Origin: Gamarada debralockiae
Taxonomy: Eukaryota; Ascomycota; Leotiomycetes; Helotiales; Hyphodiscaceae
Length of the DNA: 64,000 bases
Reading direction: 5' to 3'
Assembly (NCBI GenBank): GCA_002803225.1
Contig: NXFV01001469.1
Location: 1-64,000 of the forward strand
Made by a program: the position numbers and the translations under genes. Of this stretch, positions 54,020 through 64,000 are shown piece by piece (within the stretch, counting starts at the first letter, position 1; every line of letters starts with the position of its first letter). A model generated the notes under the pieces. That model was not told the DNA's origin. It saw nothing but the letters and a program-made list of their open reading frames with translations, and searched no databases.

Positions 54020-54516
54020 CCACACCTTGCTGCAACGCAACACAGTTCGTCCCTGTCATCTCCGCCGGTCCAAAACGAAGCCAAACGAGTCATCCGGTTC
54101 AGTTGACAAGCTCACTGGCTCTCCGAACGCCCGAGCCCCACGTACTCCAAGTCCTTCAAGACTATCATGCGATACGTCCCAGGTGCGATGTTCCTCTATC
54201 GAGGATACATGTACTGGTTGCAAGAGCAAGACTTTGCTGGATTCCACATTGAAAACGATGCGAGGATTCGCAAAGTACAGACCCGGACTTCTGAAGGCAG
54301 GTGCTGGTGCCGAAGACAGCCATTGCCTGCAAGAGGAGAGTTATGGACACTGACTATCTGGCATGTCTGCATCGAGATGACGTAGAGCTTGTCTCTGTCG
54401 ATGTAATCAAGGAGATTATAGAGGACGGCGTCATCACGAACTCAGGCCGCTTCGTCTATGCGGATGTGATTAGCTCGCAAATGGGTTTGAAACTCAGAAG
54501 ACTCTCTTCCCTATGA
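54020..54516 (+). pseudogene. Relic of a Baeyer-Villiger-type flavin monooxygenase
   Basis: Plus-strand frames in family order: NATQFVPVISAG (family GCSATQFVPxI), RYVPGAMFLYRGYMYWLQEQ with DFAGFHIENDARIRK in a second frame (about 54165-54260), then ACKRRVMDTDYLACLHRDDV with ELVSVDVIKEIIEDGVITNS and GRFVYADVI in a third frame (54301-54480). In intact enzymes these lie far closer to one frame and are followed by ATGF, which is missing. N-terminal FAD and the rest of the NADPH domain were not seen. A fragment with frameshifts, not functional. Confidence 0.65.
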
Positions 54517-55554
54517 AGATTCGAGGCGAGAACGGATGACAGTTAATGACTATGTAAGGAACTCAAAGCACTTGAACTGTTGTTTAACATGAATCCTCAC
54601 CTCCTTCTGCGTGCTCGCCAAGCCACCTGGCAAGTGACCACGCGCCCCTTTTCTCACCCTCGCCTCACATCTCGCTCACTCCTCCCACCGGTGAGGGGCT
54701 AGCGAAGGGAAAGAAACAATTATTAAGATTGCTACTTATTAGTAACACTAGAGTACAGATAAGGGAGTATACGCAAGAGTTGAAAGAGACAGCCGATAAG
54801 TATAAGGAGACATAGAAAAGCACCAATTTTATAAAATTTAATTACAGTACGAGGTCCAAATTCTTGATATTGCGTTTCTTTACAATTTAATCCTTAGCTC
54901 CTAGCATTAAATTTCTTAAATTAATTAATTAAATCTACTTTCAAATATCTCGGGATTTTTAGTTTGAACTAGAAGATAAAAGCCAAAAATGGGACTAGTA
55001 AACTACTGCAGCCTTGCTTGTAAACCAGTAAAGTGATTTACTTTCTTTGAATTCCTAGATATTAACTTGACACGCAGCCTAATTTTAGATAAACACATCT
55101 TGCATTTATCAGACTAAATCAAGTCGTTTCAGGTACAAAGTGCATCCGATAAGTGAGAGTGCCTCGCCAGGCTGCCAGCTTGCCTCACTTCCCCCCAGCT
55201 TTGGCTCTACTAATGTGAGGTAACTTTTCCTCAGCGTGTGATAGGCCAACTATCAGCCCTGTCAAATCTGCGCAATAGAGAAGCGTGACAGTTGGAGCTA
55301 ATGCACAGAACCTTTATCTGACCAATCACCCAAGCCCCTTGAACGGCAATCGAGACAGGGCAGACTTAAATATTTGACTTCCGTTCTCCTTCCACTGCTT
55401 TCTTCCTCAACCTCCTTCTCTTGACTTCCACATCGAAATAAATCTTCTCATCTTCTGTTTCTCAAGCAGTTGAGAAATCTTAGTTTTGAGATTAGCGATC
55501 AACTCTTAAGATTCTCATCACCAGGTATTCCTCAGCCTTGCGGCTTCTGTCGCA
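54517..55554. other. AT-rich interval, possible TE debris, and Clr5-TPR promoter
   Basis: Highly AT-rich centre (54720-55130) flanked by GC-richer stretches near 54600-54710 and 55150-55220 that share CTCGCCA(A/G)GC-type words. The last 200 bp contain pyrimidine-rich sequence typical of a fungal promoter and leader. No gene is supported. Confidence 0.4.
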
Positions 55555-57923
55555 ATGGAGCCCTACTATCCTGAAAACATGGCAACGGCCTCAACCCTTG
55601 CGATTATCTCAGCAGCTCCTCAAACTCCATCGGCCACTAGTTTACGACGGCAACTTTCTAGGGAGCAGTGGGAAGATCTCAAACCGCTTATTTGGCGCTT
55701 GTATATCGAAGAGAACAAGACTTTCCCCCATATTGCGGATTTCCTCGCGAAAACATACAACTTCCGTCCGACGTAAGTTCCGCAGTCCTTAAATTAGGCG
55801 TACGTTAATAGTCTTTAGAAAGAAACAATTCACCACCCAGGCCGGCGAGTGGGGCTTCAAGAAGAATGCCAGCAAGAAGGAGAGGAGAGCTATCCTGCGG
55901 AATCTCGGTCCCGTTGAAGGGAATGTTATTGTGGACACTTGCGGCCGGAAACACAATAGGCTGAAGCTTGAGCGTTGGCGGAAAGAACTAAATACCGGAG
56001 GCGTTAGCAATCCTCTTGGGAATATACCAGCTGTAGCCATAGGTACGTAAAACTAGCAAATGTTCACCTCGGTGCAACGTTCATTGACTTTATTATAAAG
56101 TAAACTTAACTTTGGAGTCATCATCAGAGCCAAGTACATCCACAGGGCCGATAGAACCTGAGCCTTTGGCCTCCACGGATATTGATTTAGCTACTCCATT
56201 GGTCGGGCTGAAGAGCGACCGGAAAATCTGGGTCCAGGATGATGAGGAGTATAGATATTTTCCATTTGCTCCGTGGGCAAATGTTGACGTACAAAGCTCC
56301 CCAAAGTTGACCCGCCTCTTTGGAGACTTGACTATCACAACGAAGGGTCAGCCAGATGATATCGAGACGCTTGTCCTTCCCCCTCCATTTGTTGAACACC
56401 ATGAGCCTAATGCCAGGAAAGTGATCACTAGCTCCGAGTTGATAATACTATCTCGTAATGAGAATAGCTCGTCAATTTCATGGAGTGATGAGACGGCTGG
56501 CTTTCAAGATTCCGAAACTCGCCATACTAAAGAATCCACTGGACGACAGTCGACGCCGCCTATGTTGAAGTCCTTCAAAGTCCGTAATTCCGATGCCTGG
56601 TTTCCTTCAGGTTTTCAGATCGAGGTGTTTCCCAGCCCATTCAATGAGGTGTATCCATTTCCGAAGTCGTTCCTCTCAAGATCACAAAGAACTCAAAGCT
56701 CTGGAACAGTTTTAGAAGCATGCCAAAGGAAAGAGAAAGAATACGCCGAAAAGCTTAAGAAATTCAAAAGAGCTGGATTTGATGAAACCCACCCGGTAGT
56801 CCTCGAAGTGATGAAAAGCTTGGCCGATGTTTTTCACAACCAAGGAAACTACAAGCAGGCAGAACTTCTCTACAGGCAAGTTATTGCTGCTCAACAAGGA
56901 CCATGCAAAACCCCGCCTACAGATATTTTTGCTACCCAGCTGGATCTTGTCGGCATCATCTACTACCAAGACAGACTTTTGGAGGCTAAAGCCATGCTAG
57001 AAAAGTTACACGCAGAAATAGTCAAGACAGCTGCTCCGGACCACCACCTTTTTAGGAAGCTCTTGAAGGTTGAAATTTCAGTTTGGAACGCCCTGCAGAA
57101 TTATCACGAAGCAGAGGCCATTTGTCGAGAGCTATTGCAAATCTGCTTAGTCCATCTAGGTCCCAGAGACCCAGATACTCTATTTGCTATGTCTAGTTTA
57201 GCACTTCCGCTGAGAGAACAGGAGCAATACAACGAGAGTGAACGACTTCTACGATTTGCGATACAGCTTTACCCGCCAGCCCATGAAAAGCTACTTAACC
57301 ATATATGTTGGTCGTTGACAGACCTAGGCATGGTCTTTGACGACCAAGGTCGAGTTGAAGACGCGGTCAAATTATACTGCGTCTGCTCCAAGATAGCCAA
57401 GAATGGATTAGGAGACGAGCACGATGCTACTATGGAGTGCGACTACTTCCTGGGTCGGGGTTTAATGGAACAAGGCCTCCTTCAAGAAAGCAAAGAGCTC
57501 CTTGTAAAAACATTAAGGGGTCAGATGAAGGTCTTGGGAGAGAGTCACCGAGATACCCTATGGACGATGTGTGGCCTTGGAGCGACCTTGCATAAGAGGG
57601 GTAAATATGACGAAAGTTTGCTCTGGCTAGAGAAGAGCTTTCGAAAGAGTCTCACCCTTTTGGAACTCGATTACAACCTTACGATGTACTCTTGTGGTCA
57701 AATAGGATTGTGTTACCAAGATCAAGGACGCTATACCGACGCTTTAACACTATACCAGGAGGTAATAGGCATTCTTCGAGCTGCGGACAGAGACTGCCAT
57801 GAGGAAATCTCTGACCTTCAATGCTGGGCTGATTGGGTTCACCAAATGATAGACGAAGAAGAAAGCGAAGAGGGATTTAGCGTGGAAGGAGACAGCGAAG
57901 GAGGAGATTTTTGGTTAGAGTAG
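55555..57923 (+). CDS. Clr5-domain, tetratricopeptide-repeat protein
   Basis: Exons 55555-55772, 55819-56042 and 56101-57923 give 754 residues. The start is ATG 55555 (MEPYYPENMATAS). A Clr5 domain lies at about residues 32-100: LSREQWEDLKPLIWRLYIEE, NKTFPHIADFLAKTYNF and QFTTQAGEWGFKKNASKKER. A Ser-rich middle follows. The C-terminal 400 residues are helical TPR units: DETHPVVLEVMKSLADVFHN with QGNYKQAELLYRQ, LGPRDPDTLFAMSSLALPLR, HICWSLTDLGMVFDDQGRVE, LGESHRDTLWTMCGLGATLH and LDYNLTMYSCGQIGLCYQDQ. Clr5 (fission yeast) acts in silencing; in filamentous fungi Clr5 domains often precede TPR or ankyrin repeats and their role is unknown. An alternative in-frame acceptor exists 27 bases downstream of 56100. 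The gene is intact. Confidence 0.85.
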
Positions 57924-58387
57924 TTCCCAAAATCAAGGCTTTAGTTCAGCGGCCTGGCGAGAGCTAGCTGAGCGCCATCAACATAGTTCAAGTCTTGGTT
58001 TTGCGAACACAAACTCTTGCCTTAATGATTCAAGTCCGAAATGGATTGTTTTGGAACTCTGAAAAAGTGCTTCAGTTGAGGAAGGTCCGGAAGACTGCCG
58101 ATCCCAGTTGGGTGTTCGCGGGTGCGAATTGCGGTCGAGGTGAAGCAATTTTGAGGCACGGTGCAGGTACACCCCAGTCTGGCATCGACCCTGTCGTACC
58201 TCCATATTGGTCGAAAGGTTGGGAGTGAAGCAGGGTGCCTCAAGTTCCAACAAACTTCCAACGACCCCCAGGAATATTTCCAGGCATCCATCACCAACAT
58301 GACTTCTAGTTGTTGCCATTCAGCTAATTCACATTGAACCAAACCAATACAACTTACTCAAGATCGGACAATACATTCTACTCCATA
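57924..58387. other. Intergenic, no gene seen
   Basis: 3' side of the Clr5-TPR gene. Frames on both strands have biased composition and no recognisable domain. Confidence 0.45.
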
Positions 58388-58702
58388 ATGTTCTGCCATC
58401 CTCTCATCACCTCAATGCTCCTCACACCCCTCCTCCACCTCCCAGGCCTCACATCCACCAACTCACAACATCCCCTCCCAATCTCCACTCCATTAAACCC
58501 CACAAAGTCGCCCCAAGTGTACCTTCACTGCACAGTGGGATCAAGTCAGTGCAGGTATTCCGCAAGCATACTACGGGACCTGCATAGCCGGCTTCCCCAA
58601 TTTCTTCGTTCTGATGGGCTTCAATACACTTTTGGGGCCAATCTGCCCGCTATCCGTGAAAGCTTTGCACATCCGGGCTGGCATACGAAAGTAAGTTTGT
58701 GA
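58388..58702 (+). CDS. Possible small secreted protein, doubtful
   Basis: An ATG at 58388 opens 104 codons whose N-terminus resembles a signal peptide (MFCHPLITSMLLTPLLHLPG), followed by a Pro/Ser-rich part with two Cys (CTVGSSQC) and no known domain. A GTAAGT donor overlaps the end (58691), so the last residues may be encoded elsewhere. It would be convergent with the dehydroshikimate dehydratase gene and close to its 3' end. The translation could also be chance. Confidence 0.25.
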   Translation: MFCHPLITSMLLTPLLHLPGLTSTNSQHPLPISTPLNPTKSPQVYLHCTVGSSQCRYSASILRDLHSRLPQFLRSDGLQYTFGANLPAIRESFAHPGWHTKVSL

Positions 58703-58823
58703 TGGAAGAAATCATCCACTTAGATGGTGATAAGAGGGAAGATAGATACGATATTGGTGTAGATATGTAATGAGTACCCCGACACCCGAAATGCATACAA
58801 ATACGCCATCGCCATGCCGAAAT

Positions 58824-59982
58824 CTACAATCTTGCCAGAATCTCTGCTTCATGGGCAGTCTCGGCATGCATACCAGTCTGTCCTTCCACTCTCCTGGGTT
58901 CGACCTTATCCTCCCACTCCATAACCTTTACAAGCCTTCTCCAAGACTCCACCGCTCTCTCTGCGTGCTCCTTTGGGACTGCTACCCTTTCTTCCAGTAG
59001 ACTTCTATTGAACAGTTCCATCGAAATCCACCCCTTATATCCCAGTCCGTCTTTCTCATCACAGATAGCCTTCAATATATCCACAACAGGCAAATATCCC
59101 CCTCGTTCCTCCTCACAAATAAACAATCTCGAATTCCGACTCCAACTCATCCTAGGTTTCTGCCCCTTAACATGAAAAGGATGGTTCTCATCCAACGGCC
59201 TATTCAATCTCTCCGCATCAACAACCTGCACATAAAATACCTTCTTAACATCAATCTCCCTAACCATCCTCCGCATACTCTCCTTGAAAACCACATCCGC
59301 ATTTTCCACTTTCCCCGTCGGACTCGCAGGATCCGCCCATTCGCGTCCAGCGATGTTAAATGTATCCAAACACATCCCGAAATTATCTCGATCAACGGCT
59401 TTTACCACATCCCATGCTTTCTTCCACGTATCGTTGAAAGTACCAAAACATAGATTCTCGTAGGCGAATTTATACGGCGGATTCTCCTTCGCTCCTAAAT
59501 CTGCAATCTGCCTTAAATCCCTCGCAACGATATCAATATCGCCCGTAACGCCTTCTGTCATAAATGTACAGGGGATCTGTATGATATTTGTCCCCAATAT
59601 CCTGCCGACTTCAAACCATACCTTCAAGTCTTGCAGCTTTTGAGCGCGGACAGTAGGATCGAGACGGCCTTCGAAATCGCTGAAGGGACCGAGGGCCATA
59701 ATCTCAAGGTGTAGCGAGTCGCAGAGAGACCGGATTTGGTGGGCTGCGAGGAGCTGGTTTGTGGCTGTTGCGCCGCCGGGGAAGGTGGAGGCGAGGTAGA
59801 GGAGGTCTTCGTAGAATATTTCAATGCCCGAGAGGCCGGTGGTTGCGGCTGCGGTGAACTTTTGGGGGAGTTGGTGCGCCCATGCTCGCTGTTGCGTGTT
59901 AGATAGAGATGGATTGATGAGGGGTGAGGGGGGATGTACGCACGCCGAGAGACATGCTTGCTATTGCCGGTTTGTAAGACAT
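58824..59982 (-). CDS. 3-dehydroshikimate dehydratase (protocatechuate-forming)
   Basis: Catabolic enzyme turning 3-dehydroshikimate into protocatechuate in quinate/shikimate use (equivalent of Neurospora qa-4 and Aspergillus qutC). Exons 59982-59944 and 59888-58824 across a 55-bp intron give 367 residues. It is a xylose-isomerase-like TIM barrel: SYKPAIASMSLG at the start, FTAAATTGLSGIEIFYEDLL, IIQIPCTFMTEGVTGDIDIV, then the metal-binding residues Glu157 (FAYENLCFG), Asp188 (GMCLDTFNIAGREWADP), Gln234 (VFYVQVVDAERL) and Glu304 (WISMELFNRSL). PRMSWSRNSRLF is also typical of the family. It is cytosolic. It is divergent from a Gfo/Idh/MocA gene and close to a quinate-permease-like gene, which supports the assignment. 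All catalytic residues are present. Confidence 0.9.
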
Positions 59983-60936
59983 GGTTCCTGTATATAAGGC
60001 GCCAAGGCAGTGTTGAAAGAAGGAGGTCTATTCAGATACACAGCTATGGTACCTCTAACAGGTTCAGCCTGTAGTTGATTGATGAAGGTATTGAAGCCAA
60101 AAGAAAGACTTGTGATATAGAGTATGTCTCAGTGAGGAGTAGTCAGGAGATGAGACGGGACTGATGAAGACCAGAAGAACAAATCAGAACACAACGAGAG
60201 TCTCCCTACCAAAAGCATGCTTATCCTGTTATCTACCATCATATGATTCTGCCTACGGGCAACAGATCGAGAGGGTGGATAGCAGTGGTTAAGAACTTAA
60301 GAAGAACGTTACGGCCAGCGTCGGCAACAACTTGTTGCCTCAGTCTTCCCTCCTCTTCACTCACCCCCTAGATAAGGAGCGCGGAATCCACTGCGCCCCA
60401 ACATGTGAAGTACCCATAACCCCAGTGGAGGGTAATTGGGTAACTTTGCCCCTGTAGGATGATGGTGAGGAGTGGTTGTCGGGGCTTTGAGACGATTGTG
60501 GCCGTCTTCTTAAAGATTTAGCCAGAGGGAAATGATTTATGCGAAGGATTCGGCAGTGTCGTGCAGCGCGAAACCTTCCCCTCCGGAAAATTGAATCTTG
60601 CATTACTGCAGCCTCAATCTGTTGAGATCTTGTCATGCAGATTCCCCCATTCCTCCAAGGCTGACTCGAGAGGACTCCCGTGGCTGTTCCGTGGCCCCTG
60701 AACCTGGGGAGTGCGTCGTGGTGATATCCACAACCAAGTCGGGGCTCACGCCGGCCTTCTCTTTACGCGTGATCGTATGTATCGAGCGTCACGGTGTTTA
60801 TTTAGGTAAGAGGGTACCTAATACTCTGCCAAAAGTGAGGTTTTCGTTCCTTCTTTCCTTTCTTCTCATTTCTCCAAACTCACCACTCACTCCAACCTCG
60901 ATCAACTCATCAACACGACTCCTCACCACCAGCACC
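59983..60936. promoter_or_regulatory. Divergent promoter of the quinate-type gene pair
   Basis: 954 bp between divergent start codons, so both promoters lie here. ATGCTTATCC at 60217-60226 matches the right half (RYRYTTATCC) of the 16-bp site I recall for the Neurospora quinate activator QA-1F (GGRTAARYRYTTATCC); the left half does not match. This is weak support for quinate control. A CT-rich tract at about 60837-60890 precedes the plus-strand gene. Confidence 0.35.
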
Positions 60937-62034
60937 ATGACCTCCTCTCTCAACATAGCAATCATAGGAGGCGGTCTCATAGGACCTCGACACGCCCAAT
61001 CCGTTATCCGGAACCCTTCCACGTCCCTCACCGCACTCGTCGACCCCGCTCCTCACGGCCCTCAAACCGCCTCCACCCTCCAAACCTCCCACTACTCTTC
61101 GATCCCCGCCCTCCTTTCCTCCCCGCATCGCCCCGACGCAGCGATAATCTGCACGCCGAATAAAACACACGTACACCTCTCCCTCGAGCTCATAGCAGCC
61201 GGCATACATGTTTTGGTCGAGAAGCCGATTTCTACTTCTATACCTGACGGCAGGCAATTGATTGAAGCTGCGAACGCAAAAGGAGTGAAGTTATTGGTAG
61301 GGCACCATAGACGGTTTAATCCGTATTTGCTAGCAGCGAAGAGAGAGGTGGAGAAGGGCGGTTTGGGGACGATAATTGCGGTTCAAGGAACATGGTGTTT
61401 GCGGAAACCGGACGAGTATTTTGACGGGATTGGAGAGTGGCGACGGAATGGGGAGAGTGGAGGTGTGGTGTTGATCAATCTCATTCATGAGGTTGATTTG
61501 CTGCAATATCTACTTGGGCCTATCGTTTTAGTGTCGGCGATGCCAACGCGCAAGACGAGAGGGTTTGATGCTGAAGAGGGAGCGGCAATTATGCTGCGCT
61601 TTGAAAGCGGAGCTGTAGGGACTTTCATATTAAGTGATGCGGTCCCTAGCCCATGGAATTTCGAAGCAGGCACAGGAGAGAACCCCACCGTCCCACACGT
61701 AACAAAAGACTCTGGAGCGGGAGGCTTTTACCGCATTATGGGAACGGAGGCTTCTCTGAGCGTCCCGGATTTAACGAGGTGGAGTTATGATGGGAAGGAG
61801 AATAAGAGTTGGACAGAAGCGTTGAAGAGGGATGATTTGGGGGTGGATAAAGAGAATGTGCCGTTCGATTTGCAGGTTCAGCACTTTTATGAAGTAATTA
61901 CGAATGGAGCGGGCCCGAGCTGTACGGGTGAGGAGGGATTAAGGGCTATGGTTGTTTGTGAGGCTATTAAGAAGGCGATGGGGAGTGGGTTACCGGTTGA
62001 GATTAATGGGTTTGAGATTGTGGAGAAGACATAA
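60937..62034 (+). CDS. Gfo/Idh/MocA-family NAD(P)-dependent dehydrogenase
   Basis: A single exon of 365 residues from ATG 60937 (MTSSLNIAIIGGGLIGPRHA); in-frame codons upstream translate to leader-like sequence. The Rossmann fold shows GGGLIG (11-16), ICTPNKTHVHLSLELIAAGI and the family's EKP at 95-97 (HVLVEKPIS). The C-terminal domain has LLVGHHRRFNPYL, VVLINLIHEVDLLQYLLGPI with the His in the usual active-site helix, and AAIMLRFESGAVGTFILSDA. Family members oxidise sugar, inositol or related hydroxyls. In fungal quinate/shikimate gene groups a member is often found beside dehydroshikimate dehydratase, so a role in oxidising quinate, shikimate or a related cyclitol is plausible but inferred. 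Confidence 0.85.
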   Translation: MTSSLNIAIIGGGLIGPRHAQSVIRNPSTSLTALVDPAPHGPQTASTLQTSHYSSIPALLSSPHRPDAAIICTPNKTHVHLSLELIAAGIHVLVEKPISTSIPDGRQLIEAANAKGVKLLVGHHRRFNPYLLAAKREVEKGGLGTIIAVQGTWCLRKPDEYFDGIGEWRRNGESGGVVLINLIHEVDLLQYLLGPIVLVSAMPTRKTRGFDAEEGAAIMLRFESGAVGTFILSDAVPSPWNFEAGTGENPTVPHVTKDSGAGGFYRIMGTEASLSVPDLTRWSYDGKENKSWTEALKRDDLGVDKENVPFDLQVQHFYEVITNGAGPSCTGEEGLRAMVVCEAIKKAMGSGLPVEINGFEIVEKT

Positions 62035-62349
62035 AAGTGTCTTGTCTCATGATTTGCTTCAACATGTTTGTGACACTGCACACTCTCTTCTCTTAGGCAA
62101 CCAAATACAGGAGCTGAGCTTCCGAACCTGCTAAAGAAGTATGGTCTGTGAAACTTTGATTTGATTTTAGATTGATTGTTGCTATCTATTAAGTGGATAT
62201 CAGCACACAAAGCGACCAGGAAAAGAGAGCAATTTTGAAGTATCTTGGTAATGAAATATTCGTATAATCGTAACAGTTCTACTTCATACAGATATGAGAT
62301 ATGCGTCATGTATGCCCATCCATCTATCCCAAACTCTCCCAATAAATGC
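62035..62349. other. Convergent 3' region
   Basis: 315 bp between the stop codons of the dehydrogenase (plus) and the transporter (minus). AT-rich, no gene; it presumably holds both polyadenylation regions. Confidence 0.5.
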
Positions 62350-63956
62350 TCAAACAATCTCAACATGCGCCGCTTTCTCCCCCAGCTCCTCTTTACTCAA
62401 TCCCAGACCGGACCCCTCAACATTATGTCTAAAAATCTCTTCATCCTCCTTCAACTCCTTCATAACAACCGTATGCGCCGTTCTCGGCGTTAACTCCCTA
62501 CTGAACAGTCTATCCATGGACTCTAACGGAATGCCCTTCGTCTCCGGCAGCAAGAAAAATACGAATACAATCGAGCATATCATCAGGCTCGCAAAGAAGA
62601 AATACACTCCATAGCCCATAGAAGTAAACATCTGCGGCGTGAATCGAGCCACTAGAAAATTAAACAGCCAATTTGAGGCTGCGGCGAATGCTTGACCGAG
62701 TGTACGAACGTTTTGGGGAAACATCTCGGAGTTGTAGACCCACGGTGTCCCGTTCCAGGACGGCGTATAGAATATCGTCCAGAGGTAGAAGAATGCCATT
62801 GCGCTGATGCCGCCGGTGGAGAGTTTGCCAGATACGGAAGGGTGGTGTGCTGGGTCTGCGATCTTGATGTAGGCGCCGACGTAGTAGAGACAGATGGCTC
62901 CTCCCAAGGCCCCGTACATGAGCAAGTTCCTTCGTCCGAGTCTGTCGATCAGGAAGAAGAGCCAGACAATTGTAACTATGGCTTTTATGACTCCGAAAAT
63001 TCCAGTAGTCAGAAGAGAAGTGTTCGTGCCAGTGATACCGATGGACTTGAAGATTGTAGGCGAGTAGTAATTGATAGCGTTAATTCCAGAAGTGTTCTGC
63101 CAGAAGAAGAGAGAGCAGCCGAGGAAGAAACGGTAAGTGACTTTGGGGTTGTTGGTGAGTGCGCGGAAGGGCTGCCAGAATCCGAGACCAACTGTTGAAG
63201 CTTGGTATTCAATGGCTGCATCGATGGCGGATACTTCTTCGAGCATGTAGATGTGATCATCTGGGAGGTTGCGAATCCAGCAGAGGTTCCTGAGGGCCTT
63301 TGAGCGTTGATCTTTGGTCATGAGCCAGCGGGGTGATTCTTTGATGAAAAAAAGGCCGATGAACATCATTCCAGCGGGAATGATTTGTACTGCAAAGGGA
63401 ATTATCCATTGTGCGTGGGAGGGTTTCATTGTGGTACTGACTCCGTACTGTTGCAAAGTCAGTAAATTTCCGGTCTGCTGCTCAGATTGTGTAACTCACG
63501 TTGATCCAGAATCCAACAACGCCTCCAACTTGCCATCCCATTTCATACAATCCAACCAATCTCCCACGAATAGCAGGAGGAGCAAGTTCGGAAATGTAAA
63601 TAGGGGTCAAGTTCGAAGCTCCTCCAACTCCAATTCCGGCCAACGTGCGTCCAGCGTACAACAGGCCAAGTCCTCGCTTGCCATTGGCACCGAGCATGAG
63701 ACCAGCACCCAAGATGAAAACGGCAGAAAAGATTTGGAGACCCTTCTTGCGTCCAAGATAGTGACCAGCGGCGTAGGCAAAGAATGCTCCGAAGAAAGCA
63801 CCTGCTTGATAGCAAGACACGATATTCTCAGAGATCAAATCTGCTTGCTCGACAGAGTATTGGGCCCAGTCGAATTCCGTCTTGAATGAAGCGAGAGCTA
63901 GAGTTCCACCGATAAAGGCAGAATCATATCCTATCATCACGGCGCAGAATGCAGCA
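62350..63956 (-). CDS. Quinate-permease-like MFS sugar transporter, 5' end outside window
   Basis: Exons 63956-63500 and 63447-62350 (52-bp intron) encode 517 residues; an acceptor at 63957-63959 shows that at least one more upstream exon lies beyond the window. It is a sugar-porter MFS protein with about eleven visible membrane helices: GYDSAFIGGTLAL, NIVSCYQAGAFFGAFFAYAA followed by GHYLGRKKG, GRTLAGIGVGGASNLTPIYI with SELAPPAIRGRLVG, KESPRWL, LDRLGRR-type loop (LIDRLGRRNLLMYG) and the end motif LPETKGIPLESMDRLF. It strongly resembles fungal quinate permeases (qutD/qa-y), notably LCWIRNLPDDHIYMLEEVSA and STVGLGFWQPF. It imports quinate or a similar substrate at the plasma membrane. Context with dehydroshikimate dehydratase agrees. 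Confidence 0.9.
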
Positions 63957-64000
63957 CTGAACGATTATTAGCGATGCTTTGGTGAGTCATGGAGCAGGAA

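Noticed and set aside
54600..55230. Transposon with GC-rich inverted ends
   Set aside because: The two GC-rich stretches share only short words and do not align as clean terminal repeats.
1..64000. CRISPR arrays, rRNA, bacterial operons
   Set aside because: No regularly spaced repeats or rRNA were seen; spliceosomal introns and gene families are fungal.

Overview
The window is nuclear DNA of a filamentous ascomycete (Pezizomycotina; Leotiomycetes-like by general feel, which is inference). Evidence: short 45-70 bp spliceosomal introns with GT(A/G)..AG ends, Zn(II)2Cys6 regulators, HET-domain genes, a fungal rhodopsin-domain membrane protein, a Clr5-TPR protein and a quinate-type catabolic gene group. 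No rRNA, canonical tRNA or CRISPR array was seen.

Layout. 1-7.8 kb is a gene graveyard: relics of a metallo-beta-lactamase-fold lactonase, a short-chain dehydrogenase and a HET gene split by a 210-bp solo LTR. 7.8-14.4 kb has three genes: a peroxisomal 4-coumarate-CoA-ligase-like enzyme, a Cys-rich single-pass membrane protein and an RBR ubiquitin ligase. 14.4-20 kb holds a foldback element and relics of an NRPS-like synthetase and a glycosidase. 20-32 kb carries a DUF6594 protein whose C-terminus lies in an inverted-repeat element, a Pro-rich protein, an HMG-CoA reductase relic, phosphopantothenate-cysteine ligase, a Zn2Cys6 factor and a rhodopsin-domain protein. 35-40 kb has a conserved hypothetical, bystin and an FAD amine oxidase. 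41-43.4 kb has two more relics (OST-alpha, luciferase-like monooxygenase). 43.8-48.6 kb has a DUF3253 protein and a divergent aldo-keto reductase / Zn2Cys6 regulator pair. 49.5-54.5 kb is a second graveyard: Rab GTPase, LTR, SINE-like, pogo-like and piggyBac-like transposase, HET and Baeyer-Villiger monooxygenase relics. 55.5-58 kb is a Clr5-TPR gene.

The right end (58.8-64 kb) is the clearest functional unit: 3-dehydroshikimate dehydratase, a Gfo/Idh/MocA dehydrogenase and a quinate-permease-like MFS transporter, probably part of a quinate/shikimate utilisation cluster that continues past the window.

A common thread is decay: about a dozen relics, many with in-frame stops explicable as C-to-T or G-to-A changes, lie between intact, partly housekeeping genes and next to small transposable elements. 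Exon joins given below were checked only for reading frame and family similarity from memory; frameshifts could in principle be assembly errors.
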